Shown here one piece after another: positions 7,926 to 15,325 of a stretch of 39,222 nucleotides of DNA. Below the pieces are notes generated by a model that saw nothing but the letters and a program-made list of their open reading frames with translations, was not told the origin of the DNA and searched no databases. How positions within the stretch are numbered: position 1 is the stretch's first letter; each line of letters starts with the position of its first letter. This DNA comes from Candidatus Pacebacteria bacterium CG_4_10_14_0_8_um_filter_42_14 (GTDB lineage: Bacteria; Patescibacteriota; Microgenomatia; UBA1400; PJMF01). The translations under genes and the position numbers were made by a program. The DNA lies in contig PFLP01000044.1 of NCBI GenBank assembly GCA_002784625.1, positions 1-39,222 on the forward strand. Direction: 5' to 3'.

Positions 7926-8668
7926 GTGGTTTTTCCTCCAAAATATGCTTTGGCTTTATTAATATACTTTTCAGCTCCACCGATTCCACCAATTCTATAC
8001 TGTTGTACCAGACTAAAGAGGGTAGTAATTACCCAATAAAGAGCTAGTCCTGATGGAAATTTTAAGGCAATAAAAACCGTCAAGAGCGGCATCATAAACA
8101 GCATTTGCTTCTGCATGGTTTGACCCATGTCGGCCATACCGGACTTTGGTGGCTCTTTTTTCTGTTTATTCGCTTTAACTTGAACAGAATCTTCTTTTGG
8201 CATCATCATTAATGAAAGCAAGAATTGTGAGGCTCCAGCTAAAATTGGCAAAATGTATGTTGTATCTGGAAAACGCACGTCCAACCAAAAGAATTTAGTG
8301 TTCATGACGATTGATTGAGCGTCGGTGTGACTTAAAAAGTCAATGAAAAAGCGATAGAGGAAAATTAAAATAACCAGCTGGACAATTTGAGGAATACAAC
8401 CAGCAATGGGATTGACTTTATGCTGTTGATAAAGAGCCAACTGAGCAGCCTGAAGGGCCTTGGGGTCTTTTTTATGTTTGGTTTTTAACTTTTCTAATTC
8501 TGGTTGTAAAAGTCTCATCTTGTTCATGGCCACTTGAGAAGATTTTGTTAAAGGATATAAAATTCCCCTTAAGACAACTGTAAAAACGATGATTGATAAA
8601 CCCAAGCTTCCGGTTAAACCGTGAAGCTGAATCATCACAAAAGTAAAAATATCTGTTAACCAAGCCAT
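7922..8668 (-). CDS. yidC: Membrane protein insertase YidC (short Oxa1 type)
   Basis: YidC inserts and folds inner-membrane proteins with or without SecYEG. The 248 residues carry the Oxa1 core with about five membrane segments. The first (IIVFTVVLRGILYPL, about residues 25-40) holds the conserved arginine of the hydrophilic groove. A charged cytoplasmic hairpin follows (ELEKLKTKHKKDPKALQAAQ, about 54-73), then QQHKVNPIAGCIPQIVQ and the GLALYWVITTLFSLVQQY final segment. The large periplasmic P1 domain of proteobacterial YidC is absent, consistent with a monoderm-style protein. It lies 9 nt after yidD and overlaps jag. Confidence 0.95.
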   Translation of the reverse strand: MAWLTDIFTFVMIQLHGLTGSLGLSIIVFTVVLRGILYPLTKSSQVAMNKMRLLQPELEKLKTKHKKDPKALQAAQLALYQQHKVNPIAGCIPQIVQLVILIFLYRFFIDFLSHTDAQSIVMNTKFFWLDVRFPDTTYILPILAGASQFLLSLMMMPKEDSVQVKANKQKKEPPKSGMADMGQTMQKQMLFMMPLLTVFIALKFPSGLALYWVITTLFSLVQQYRIGGIGGAEKYINKAKAYFGGKTT

Positions 8669-8677
8669 AAATTCTTT

Positions 8678-8863
8678 CTAAATTCGACAATGAGCAAACT
8701 GTTTTAGTGCTCCTGAAAAACTACTGATTTTTCTTGACTTAACTGACTCAAATAAGAGTTCTCCACAACTGGGGGAGTGTATGCAGGGTGAAACATATCC
8801 AAAGACACTGGTTAAAATTGAAATTCTCAAAGTTCTCGTAAAAATATATAAACTTCTTAACAT
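8678..8863 (-). CDS. yidD: Putative membrane protein insertion efficiency factor YidD
   Basis: The 61 residues show the YidD pattern in order: an amphipathic hydrophobic N-terminus, a PxCxxxPSC centre (here PCIHSPSC, residues about 26-33), and a helix ending FSGALKQFAHC that matches the family's G...L...R...C end. YidD is a small peripheral membrane protein, usually encoded between rnpA and yidC, and is exactly there in this window (2 nt after rnpA, 9 nt before yidC). The family's usual S-Y after the second cysteine is replaced by G-E. The sequence match is therefore modest, and the position carries much of the call. Confidence 0.75.
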   Translation of the reverse strand: MLRSLYIFTRTLRISILTSVFGYVSPCIHSPSCGELLFESVKSRKISSFSGALKQFAHCRI

Positions 8864-8865
8864 AG

Positions 8866-9201
8866 TTATTCGTTTTCATTAAGGCGCTGCAGCATTGTAT
8901 CAAGATCGGCGAGTATCTGCTCTTGATCATTGCTCCCTCTGGAGATGATAAGTGCATAATCTCCACCAGGCCATATCCCTAAATCTATTTGTTTTTGCCA
9001 GACTTCTTCGTACTTACGGCGGAGAGAATTTCTTTGGGAGGAAAGGGGAATATTTTTAGAAACTACTCTTACCATACCTTTGACTAGATCTGTCTTATCT
9101 AATCGGTAATACATTCGAGACTGTCTCGATTTTACCAGAGAAGCGGTAGAGAAAAAGGTTCGATCAGCTCTGAGCTTAAATTGGTTTAGTCGAGCCAACA
9201 T
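8866..9201 (-). CDS. rnpA: Ribonuclease P protein component
   Basis: This is the basic protein subunit of RNase P, which helps the catalytic RNA mature tRNA 5' ends. The 111 residues start LARLNQFKLRADRTFF, which resembles the usual MLPKxxRLxxxxdF opening. They contain the family signature RNSLRRKYEEVW (about residues 57-68), with a less basic central strand than most homologues. The C-terminal helix is YALIISRGSNDQEQILADL. It begins 1 nt after the rpmH stop, in the standard rpmH-rnpA-yidD-yidC order. The RNase P RNA gene is not in the window. Confidence 0.92.
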   Translation of the reverse strand: MLARLNQFKLRADRTFFSTASLVKSRQSRMYYRLDKTDLVKGMVRVVSKNIPLSSQRNSLRRKYEEVWQKQIDLGIWPGGDYALIISRGSNDQEQILADLDTMLQRLNENE

Positions 9202-9202
9202 A

Positions 9203-9346
9203 CTAGGCAGAAACAGAGAGTCTTGTTCGCCCCTTGTTTCGACGTCTTTTCAGCAATTTTCGACCAGCAAACGTTCTCATTCTTTTCAAAAAACCATGCT
9301 TTCGCACGCGTTTTTTTCGTTTTGGATTCCAGGTTCGTTTTGTCAT
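9203..9346 (-). CDS. rpmH: Large ribosomal subunit protein L34
   Basis: The 47 codons read [20 protein letters not shown] followed by [20 protein letters not shown] and a short LSVSA end. That is the full L34 pattern (TxxPxxRKRxRxHGFxxRMxTxxGRxVLxxRRxKGRxxLS), built around 23S rRNA binding. It is slightly extended relative to the usual 44-46 residues. A perfect extended -10 lies 9 nt before the ATG, so this gene probably starts its own transcript that carries on into rnpA, yidD, yidC, jag and rnhA. Confidence 0.97.
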   Translation of the reverse strand: MTKRTWNPKRKKRVRKHGFLKRMRTFAGRKLLKRRRNKGRTRLSVSA

Positions 9347-9355
9347 GAGGAGAAT

Positions 9356-9364
9356 ATTATACCA
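9356..9364 (-). promoter_or_regulatory. Extended -10 (TGG-TATAAT) for rpmH
   Basis: Read on the minus strand TGGTATAAT is a perfect extended -10. It ends nine bases before the rpmH ATG (9346) and lies within the 32-base gap after dnaN. A TCTCCTC stretch occupies the gap in place of a Shine-Dalgarno, which again suggests a very short or absent leader. Confidence 0.65.
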
Positions 9365-9378
9365 GAAGAATTTTTAAG

Positions 9379-10485
9379 CTATGTGGCAACTCTAAATGGC
9401 ATGACTACATACTTAAAATTTGGCAAATTTGTTGCGGTACATAGAACTGGTTTTAGCGGCTCTGTAAAAGAAAATTTGACTGAGGAATCAATAAATTGTT
9501 TAAAGATATCTAAAAGATACTGAGCGTTAAAATTCACAGTTATTTCTTCTCCCTTAATCTGAATATCATCAAGTACTCCCTCGAAATGGCCTGATGAGGT
9601 TGTGGGAGTGGTGATTAATACTTGAGAAATAAGACAAGAAAACTGGACAATATTTGAACTTTCTCTCGCAAACACAGAAGCTCTCTGTAATTGATCAAAA
9701 AGCTGAGTGCCATCACAAGTTAAGTTTGTCAAAGAGCTACTCGGCACTATTTGTGAGTATGGAGGAAATTCGCCTTCTATTAATCTGCTAAAAATCCAAG
9801 TAGCCCCAATTTGGACACAAACTTGCTTATCTTTCTGTGCAATTGATAAAAATACTTCATCTTCCTGTAATAGAACTGCTAATCTGGAAACCTCGCTCAA
9901 AGCCTTAGCAGGAAAGAGAAGTGTTGATTCTACTTCACCAGTTATATTTTCCTCAAGTAGAGATAATCTAAAGCCATCTGTGCCGACGGCTCTATAACCT
10001 GTCTTGGAGAATTCTAGGAGAACACTTGTTAAAACTGGACGCGTCACATCTTTAGAAATACTTGGTAGAACCAGATCGTTAATTTTCATTAAAGTCTCAG
10101 TTTTTAGTGGTCTAACCTCGCCGCTTGCCTCTGGAAACTCTGGAAAATCATCAACAGCCATACATTGAATTGTTGACTTAGTCGCTCTTGAACTGACAAC
10201 TAATTGTTCTTTATCAACTTCTAAGGTTAATGATTCGTCAGGAAGAGACTGGATAACTGTATTAAATAATTTTCCAGGAATTGCCGCTTCGCCTTCGACA
10301 ATGACCTCTGCGGACAGGGGAGCGATAACTCCAAAATATAAATCTGTAGCCGCGAGAGTAACTTTTGTCTTAGTGACTTTAAATCTAATTGACTGAAGAA
10401 TTGGAAGAGAAGGCTTATTGGGAATAGCCTTTTGAAGAGTTTTCAATGCTTGTCTTAACTCAGAAGTAGTAACAACGATCTTCAT
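9379..10485 (-). CDS. dnaN: DNA polymerase III beta subunit (sliding clamp)
   Basis: This protein forms the ring that tethers the replicase to DNA. The 368 residues match the three-domain clamp: the N-terminal MKIVVTTSELRQALKTLQKAIPNKPSLPILQSI block, a central domain around VLPSISKDVTRPVLTSVLLE (about residues 135-154), and a C-terminal domain ending KPVLCTATNLPNFKYVVMPF. That ending corresponds to the usual PxxxxxxxxxxxYxxMPxR terminus, here MPFRVAT. Length and ending are normal. It lies 245 nt downstream of dnaA, separated by the candidate origin. A -10-like TACACT seven bases before the ATG suggests an independent, possibly leaderless, transcript. Confidence 0.97.
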   Translation of the reverse strand: MKIVVTTSELRQALKTLQKAIPNKPSLPILQSIRFKVTKTKVTLAATDLYFGVIAPLSAEVIVEGEAAIPGKLFNTVIQSLPDESLTLEVDKEQLVVSSRATKSTIQCMAVDDFPEFPEASGEVRPLKTETLMKINDLVLPSISKDVTRPVLTSVLLEFSKTGYRAVGTDGFRLSLLEENITGEVESTLLFPAKALSEVSRLAVLLQEDEVFLSIAQKDKQVCVQIGATWIFSRLIEGEFPPYSQIVPSSSLTNLTCDGTQLFDQLQRASVFARESSNIVQFSCLISQVLITTPTTSSGHFEGVLDDIQIKGEEITVNFNAQYLLDIFKQFIDSSVKFSFTEPLKPVLCTATNLPNFKYVVMPFRVAT

Positions 10486-10492
10486 AGGGGTT

Positions 10493-10498
10493 AGTGTA
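10493..10498 (-). promoter_or_regulatory. -10 box TACACT abutting dnaN
   Basis: On the minus strand TACACT ends seven bases before the dnaN ATG (10485), the same spacing seen at other genes in the window. There is no Shine-Dalgarno in the gap, which reads AACCCCT. Confidence 0.4.
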
Positions 10499-10515
10499 AC
10501 TTTTTTATTATTAAT

Positions 10516-10536
10516 TAGTAGTTGTAATAGTAGTAG
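10516..10536 (+). other. DnaA-trio-like triplet run
   Basis: Seven triplets in strict phase read TAG TAG TTG TAA TAG TAG TAG. In B. subtilis-type origins, 5'-TAG-type trinucleotides next to DnaA boxes guide DnaA filament growth on single-stranded DNA. Here the run lies on the plus strand with its 3' end facing the DnaA boxes at 10586-10606, the expected polarity. The gap to the first box is about 49 nt, longer than usual. Confidence 0.5.
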
Positions 10537-10585
10537 GTAGGGCTAGACTCGGTGATAAGAGAGCGTTTTTACTCTGGTAGAATCC

Positions 10586-10606
10586 TGTGAATAACTCTGT
10601 ATATAA
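10586..10606 (+). other. DnaA box pair
   Basis: TGTGAATAA (10586-10594) is the exact reverse complement of the TTATNCACA consensus. TGTATATAA (10598-10606) differs at one position. They are spaced 12 bases start to start, the same spacing as the pair upstream of dnaA. Confidence 0.65.
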
Positions 10607-10730
10607 CCACTGAAAAAACCTGTGGATTGTCTGAGGATAGAAGTTGAAAAGGGTGGACAACATTAAAATTTGGGGGTGAACAAGTATCATTCTTTCTCAC
10701 ATCTTTTCACATACTGTCCACAGGATATAA

Positions 10731-12203
10731 TTAGTTTTTCCCCTGCCTCTGAAGAGTGCGCCTAATCGAAAGAACGTCTCTTTGTAGTTGTTCATCTGAC
10801 AAGAGGAGGGCTTCAACCTTGCGAGTTGCGTGTAAAACGCTGGTGTGATCGCGACCAGAAAACCAGCGACCAATTTCTGTTAAAGGCAAAGATAACTCAT
10901 TCTTGAGGAGGAACATGGCGATGTGACGCGCGGTTACTAATTGTTTGACGCGACTTTTTCCTTTCAAAACTGCTTGAGTTAGCTGAAAATGATTGGCTAC
11001 TAGTTTAATAATATCAGTAGGAGAAGCATTTAAAATTCGTTTTTCTTGTTGAGTAGTATGGGAGATTATTTCCGCAATTAGTTCAGGGGTTAATGAGCGT
11101 TTTTTTAACTCAACCTCAGACCTGATACTAGTGATTATGCCCTCAATTTTTCTAGCAGAATCGACTGATTCAGCAATGGTTTTTGCTAGATCAATTGAGA
11201 TTGGGATTCCCTGAGCCTTGCTTTTTAGTAACAAGATTGCTGTTCTTAGCTCAAAAGATGGTTCTTGAATATCGATCATGAGACCGGCTTCGAAGCGAGA
11301 GCGCAAGCGATCTTCAAGGAGTCTAATTTCGTGAGGAGGTCTGTCTGAAGTTAAAACTACCTGTTTCAAGTTTTTGGTTAAGGCATTAAAAGTGTGAAAG
11401 AATTCTTCTTGTACCGCAGTTTTCCCGGCAATAAACTGTATGTCATCTATAAAGAGAACCTGGGTAGATCGATATTTATCTTTAAAGTGCGAGACTTTTT
11501 TTGTTTGGATGGCTTGGACAATTTGATTAGTGAACTCTTCGCCAGTGGAGTAAATCATCTCTATTTGTGGATTTTGTTCGATAATGTTGTTGCCAATCGC
11601 GTGCATAAGGTGAGTTTTGCCGACTCCAACCCCACCATAAAGGAAGAGAGGGTTATATGACGATCCGGGCTGATTTGACACCGCTACAGCTGCTGCATGA
11701 GCCATTTCATTACTAGTGGAGACTGCAAATGTTTCAAAGGTGTAGTCGGTTCTGAGGCCAACTTTTTTGGCGTGTAACTGAGAACGATCAAAAGCTGCCG
11801 ATTCTAAATTCTTTGGAGAAAATAAATCTTCGACCCGAGGGGATTTAGAGATGCTGTTTTTTGGAATTATGTCATGGATGATTCCGTTGTATTTTGGTAT
11901 TTCCCCATTCTGAATCGATTGAGTTCCAATTACATACATGATCTCAACCTGTTTTCTGGTGATTTCTGACAGGGTCTGCCTGAGGGTTTCATCAAAATTC
12001 TTTTTGACATTGGTCGAGTGAAAAGCAGTTGGACTCATTATCGTGGCTAGAAGCGCTGTGTCACTCGAATGTTCAAGATTGGTGAGAGGATTGGCAACAA
12101 TCCAGGTATTGTAGACAGCGCTGCTGAGCTGGCCGCGCAATTTTGCGCAGCATTCATGCCAGGTGGCACGAACTTCATCGCTCGTAGGTTGTTGTGTGAC
12201 CAT
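10731..12203 (-). CDS. dnaA: Chromosomal replication initiator protein DnaA
   Basis: DnaA binds DnaA boxes and opens the origin. From ATG 12203 the protein is 490 residues. Domain I begins near residue 10 (EVRATWHECCAKLRGQL then VYNTWI). The AAA+ domain III has Walker A GGVGVGKTH at about 190-198, Walker B VLFIDDIQF at about 250-258 and the arginine-finger region EDRLRSRFEAGL. The box-binding domain IV carries the signature DHTSVLHATRKV near 450. A longer reading from TTG 12278 is open, but it would add 25 residues without domain similarity and would place two perfect DnaA boxes and a promoter inside the gene. I therefore prefer ATG 12203. Its upstream region overlaps those boxes, implying autorepression. 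Confidence 0.97.
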   Translation of the reverse strand: MVTQQPTSDEVRATWHECCAKLRGQLSSAVYNTWIVANPLTNLEHSSDTALLATIMSPTAFHSTNVKKNFDETLRQTLSEITRKQVEIMYVIGTQSIQNGEIPKYNGIIHDIIPKNSISKSPRVEDLFSPKNLESAAFDRSQLHAKKVGLRTDYTFETFAVSTSNEMAHAAAVAVSNQPGSSYNPLFLYGGVGVGKTHLMHAIGNNIIEQNPQIEMIYSTGEEFTNQIVQAIQTKKVSHFKDKYRSTQVLFIDDIQFIAGKTAVQEEFFHTFNALTKNLKQVVLTSDRPPHEIRLLEDRLRSRFEAGLMIDIQEPSFELRTAILLLKSKAQGIPISIDLAKTIAESVDSARKIEGIITSIRSEVELKKRSLTPELIAEIISHTTQQEKRILNASPTDIIKLVANHFQLTQAVLKGKSRVKQLVTARHIAMFLLKNELSLPLTEIGRWFSGRDHTSVLHATRKVEALLLSDEQLQRDVLSIRRTLQRQGKN

Positions 12204-12248
12204 GCAAGTATTCCAATTCTGAAACGCGACTGGGGCAGCAGTGGCATA

Positions 12249-12278
12249 GTTATACACACCGTTATCCACAGGGCGCAA
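12249..12278 (-). promoter_or_regulatory. dnaA promoter overlapped by two perfect DnaA boxes
   Basis: On the plus strand TTATACACA (12250-12258) and TTATCCACA (12262-12270) are both exact DnaA boxes, three bases apart. On the minus strand a possible promoter TTGCGC-N18-TATAAC (-35 at 12273-12278, -10 at 12249-12254) encloses both boxes. The predicted leader is about 40 nt to ATG 12203. DnaA binding here would block its own transcription. The boxes may also be an upstream half of the origin. Confidence 0.6.
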
Positions 12279-12289
12279 GCAGCAAAATA

Positions 12290-14194
12290 TTATTCAGGTT
12301 CTGGGGGTTCGTAGGAGTTTAGGCCTGGATTAGCAACTTCTCCTTGAGAGGAGGCCGCTTGTCGATTGGCTAGGATCTGCTGTTTTTGAAGTAATTCTTC
12401 TGGGTCGGTAGTAATGAGATTGTGTTCTTCGTCGCTAGCCACCACTCTTAGGGCCACGTGATTTTGTCCGGCAAAGAAGATGCCCTCTCCGACGTCAGCG
12501 GTAACAAGTAGTTGTCTCTCTCCTTGAGATAGGTAAAAAGTTTGGGCTAGAATCGGAATCGAGGCCGTGGATTGTTTCATCAAAAACTGAATAGAAGCAT
12601 TGGAGATAATGGCTTTACCGTAATCGCTAGAAATAAAATCTTCCACGTCTTGAGTGATGGTAGTAATGCCAAGATAATACTTTCGTGCTCTTTTCACCAT
12701 CGAGTGAATAAATGAAGCAGAGTCTTTGCTCTTCATGAAGTACCAAGCTTCGTCGATAACGAGAATACGTCGTTTAAGAGTTTTTTTCACTCTCGTCCAG
12801 ATGAAATCAAGAATAATATACATAGCGATTGGTCTCATTTCCTCTTCCATCTCTTTGACGGAAAAAACTGTGAGTTGGTTGGTAATATCAATATTGGAAG
12901 CTTGATCAAAAATACCTCGGAATGAACCAGTAATAAATTTTTCCAGGCGGGCAGCTACGTCATCGGCGTCCTGATTTTCCATACCAATCAAGGCTTTGTA
13001 AACATCTTCCATCAGGGGTGGCTCTAGGGTTTGGGTGGCTGGGTCAGGAGTAATGCCCTTCGCCTTGTAGGCGGCGACCAGAGCTCTGTCTAGAAGCGCG
13101 TCTTGTTGAGCGCTCATTTCTCCAAGCATGACTTTAAGAAGACCATGTAGGGAAATAATTTTTTGACCTAGTTCATTCTCGCCCTCTTCGTAAACATTCG
13201 AAAGATCAAAAGGATTGATTTTTGCCTCTGAGCCAAAAGTGAAGTTTATATACTCTCCACCAACGGCGGTGGTGAGATCTTCGTACTCGTGCTCTGGATC
13301 AAGAACAATAACTTCGGCTCCAAACATTAGTTGTCGCAGAATTTCTAGCTTGACGGTATATGACTTACCAGCTCCGGACTTGGCCAAAACCATCATGTTG
13401 GCATTTTCCATTTTAAAGCGGTCAAAAATAACTAAGGAATCATTGTGCTCGTTGATTCCATACATAATGCCAGTTTCCATGGTGAGCTCGGAGGAAGTAA
13501 AGGGAAAGGTGGTCGCTAAAGAGGTAGTATCCATGTTTCTAGTCACAAGCAACTTGTCGACGCCCATAGGGAGGGTGGTTTTAAAACCCTCGTCCATCTG
13601 GAGAGTGGTGCGCTTTGAGACAATAAGGAGAGAGCCGAGAGTAGATTGAATATTTTTGGTGACTTTGTCGAGCTCTTCAAGGGTTTTGCCAGAAACAGTC
13701 ACATAAAGGCCGAACTGATAAAAGCGCTCTGATCCTTTAGCCAGTTCTTCCCGAATAAAGCGGGCGTCTTCGAGTTTAACTTCGGTGTTGATGTTGCTTA
13801 TTTTCCCAGATCGAAGGTCGGATTGAATTTCTGCCTCCATCTCGGTGATTTTGCGCTTGAGATTATCGAGAACTTCCCCAGAGTCCACAGGAAAGATGAA
13901 CATGGCGATCTGCATCTGATGTGGGTAGTTAATGAGGGGCGACAACCAGTTGGCTGGAACGGTTCTCGGATAGCCAGCCACAAACATGGTTCTGGTATAG
14001 GTGGAGTTTATTTTTTGATAGCCAAAGTCGATCTCAATAGCTTCTGGAGCAATGATGTCTTGTATCGTCACTAGACCACGAGAGAACTCTTGAATTTTTT
14101 CAAGTGTCCTTTGCTCGGCAGAAGACTGAGACTCTTTAAGAGCTTTGACTGGCTTCTTTTTGCCAAATGGTAAGAGAGAACTAAGACTGGGCAT
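12290..14194 (-). CDS. virB4: VirB4-family T4SS ATPase
   Basis: This is the motor ATPase of a type IV secretion-like machine, placed at the inner face of the membrane. From ATG 14194 the protein is 634 residues. The N-terminal half (about 40-250) corresponds to the CagE/TrbE/VirB family region. The P-loop is MVLAKSGAGKSYTVK at about 265-280, followed by VIVLDPEHEYEDL. Walker B is RILVIDEAWYFM near 480. The C-terminal helicase-like portion is complete. Three in-frame starts exist (TTG 14212, ATG 14203, ATG 14194). I prefer 14194 because a TACAAT -10 ends seven bases before it, as at other genes here. The first part of typical VirB4 (the TraC-like domain) is supplied by the separate upstream gene. 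The stop lies 87 nt before dnaA. Confidence 0.9.
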   Translation of the reverse strand: MPSLSSLLPFGKKKPVKALKESQSSAEQRTLEKIQEFSRGLVTIQDIIAPEAIEIDFGYQKINSTYTRTMFVAGYPRTVPANWLSPLINYPHQMQIAMFIFPVDSGEVLDNLKRKITEMEAEIQSDLRSGKISNINTEVKLEDARFIREELAKGSERFYQFGLYVTVSGKTLEELDKVTKNIQSTLGSLLIVSKRTTLQMDEGFKTTLPMGVDKLLVTRNMDTTSLATTFPFTSSELTMETGIMYGINEHNDSLVIFDRFKMENANMMVLAKSGAGKSYTVKLEILRQLMFGAEVIVLDPEHEYEDLTTAVGGEYINFTFGSEAKINPFDLSNVYEEGENELGQKIISLHGLLKVMLGEMSAQQDALLDRALVAAYKAKGITPDPATQTLEPPLMEDVYKALIGMENQDADDVAARLEKFITGSFRGIFDQASNIDITNQLTVFSVKEMEEEMRPIAMYIILDFIWTRVKKTLKRRILVIDEAWYFMKSKDSASFIHSMVKRARKYYLGITTITQDVEDFISSDYGKAIISNASIQFLMKQSTASIPILAQTFYLSQGERQLLVTADVGEGIFFAGQNHVALRVVASDEEHNLITTDPEELLQKQQILANRQAASSQGEVANPGLNSYEPPEPE

Positions 14195-14201
14195 TACCCC
14201 C

Positions 14202-14207
14202 ATTGTA
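14202..14207 (-). promoter_or_regulatory. -10 box TACAAT before virB4
   Basis: On the minus strand TACAAT ends seven bases before ATG 14194, with GGGGGTA between. It lies just after the stop of the TraC-like gene. The G-run could also serve as a weak Shine-Dalgarno, so either internal transcription or simple operon translation is possible. Confidence 0.35.
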
Positions 14208-14215
14208 CGCAAGCA

Positions 14216-15280
14216 CTAGATTTCAGGCAACGGTGGCATTGTGGGTGCTGGAGCCGCTGCGACTGGTGTCTCGATAGAAGCTGCAACCACTGGTTGAGCA
14301 GGAGTTTGTCCAAGTTCTTGAAGAGTGTTGTTCAAATCTGCTTGCATGCCATCGATGTCTTCTGCGACAGGTACTGTTGGAACGTCTGGGGTTGGTGGAA
14401 CTGGAACAATTGGGGCATCGACTGCTGGTTGAGCTGGCGCTGGTTCAATCTCGGGAATTTCAACGGGGGCCTCGGTGGGTGATTCAACCGGAGGCTGAGT
14501 TGGTTGAGGCACTGGTTGAGCAACTTGATCGCTGACAACTGGGTCTGGAGCAGCTGGTGCTACTGGCATAGGTTGTTGGGTGGTATCCATGGTATCTCCC
14601 TGCATTTGTGCGCGCACTAATGGCGTGCTGTAACTATTACTTTCTGCTATGTGCTGACCCTCAGCTGCTTCTGGGTTGTATTTAACATAGAAGAGCTGAA
14701 TGATTTCTTGGGTTGTAAGCTGCCTTGAGAATAACCCAATTCGCGCAAACTGTCCAATAATGTGATCCCTTTTGGGATGAAGCATGTTGGTAGCTTTTTC
14801 AATAATTACTGATCTTTCAATGTTTTCAACCGCCGCTGGCTTGGCTCCGGGCATGACGCTGGCGGCTGACACCAATCCTAGCTCCAGGGCTGAGGCGGGT
14901 ATCACGACATAAAATTTCTTGTCTAACACATTACGTTCATGAATGAGGTTGGCGACAAATGTTCGATACTCATGAATGCGCCCTTGCATCACGGGAGAAA
15001 GAGTTTCGGCTTCTTTTTCCTCAAGAAGACGCAAATAAGCCGTCACATCTTTTGTCTGCGAATTAATGACAATTTGAATTGGATAATTGAGTGAATTTAA
15101 AAGACCAGCATAGGCATACATGATGGCATCTTGTTCTTGCTCGGCGAGGAGACCAAAATTCATGGCGTCGACAGAAATAATCAGCGACGTTGTGCCGTCC
15201 TTCATAATCAAAAGATCGTTCGTTATATCGTGTATATCGAGAAAAACTTGAGTGGTTGGTTGAGAGGGTTGGGCAGCCAT
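14216..15280 (-). CDS. TraC-like (VirB4 N-terminal-type) protein with proline-rich tail
   Basis: The product is 354 residues. Residues about 10-215 match the N-terminal domain pattern of TraC/VirB4 ATPases: DLLIMKDGTTSLIISVDAMN, LNSLNYPIQIVINSQ, a YLRLLEEKE helix, and DKKFYVVIPAS. There is no P-loop. The remaining 140 residues are a proline/alanine/valine/glutamine-rich low-complexity tail that may span distance or bind partners. It ends about 20 nt before the VirB4 ATG, so the pair looks like a VirB4 whose N-terminal domain is encoded separately. The start at ATG 15280 is clear. A role in docking the motor to the PrgI/VirB6-like membrane parts is an inference from order. Confidence 0.7.
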   Translation of the reverse strand: MAAQPSQPTTQVFLDIHDITNDLLIMKDGTTSLIISVDAMNFGLLAEQEQDAIMYAYAGLLNSLNYPIQIVINSQTKDVTAYLRLLEEKEAETLSPVMQGRIHEYRTFVANLIHERNVLDKKFYVVIPASALELGLVSAASVMPGAKPAAVENIERSVIIEKATNMLHPKRDHIIGQFARIGLFSRQLTTQEIIQLFYVKYNPEAAEGQHIAESNSYSTPLVRAQMQGDTMDTTQQPMPVAPAAPDPVVSDQVAQPVPQPTQPPVESPTEAPVEIPEIEPAPAQPAVDAPIVPVPPTPDVPTVPVAEDIDGMQADLNNTLQELGQTPAQPVVAASIETPVAAAPAPTMPPLPEI

Positions 15281-15307
15281 ACTTACAGAATCATCGTATC
15301 TTGTTTA

Positions 15308-15319
15308 GCCTCTAGAGGC
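15308..15319. repeat. Perfect 12-bp palindrome GCCTCTAGAGGC
   Basis: This uninterrupted palindrome lies in the 45-base gap between the PrgI-like and TraC-like genes. It could be a dimeric-protein binding site or weak attenuation structure. No T-tract follows on either strand. Confidence 0.4.
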
Positions 15320-15325
15320 AAGAAG

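Larger units (their letters stand above)
10486..10730 (-). other. Candidate replication origin (dnaA-dnaN spacer)
   Basis: This 245-base non-coding spacer holds one perfect DnaA box on the plus strand (TGTGAATAA, 10586-10594). A one-mismatch box lies 12 nt along (TGTATATAA, 10598-10606). Three two-mismatch boxes follow at 10621-10629, 10652-10660 and 10714-10722. An AT-rich end with in-phase TAG-type triplets lies at 10516-10536. The dnaN-proximal end also holds a -10-like TACACT (10493-10498). The arrangement matches the B. subtilis-type dnaA-dnaN origin with its unwinding element. Strand is given as that of the flanking genes. Confidence 0.7.

Noticed and set aside
12204-12278. Longer dnaA reading from TTG 12278
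   Set aside because: It adds 25 residues without similarity to domain I and would bury two perfect DnaA boxes and a promoter inside the gene.
13215-13649. 144-codon open frame on the plus strand
   Set aside because: It lies wholly inside virB4 on the other strand and its composition is that of an antisense shadow.
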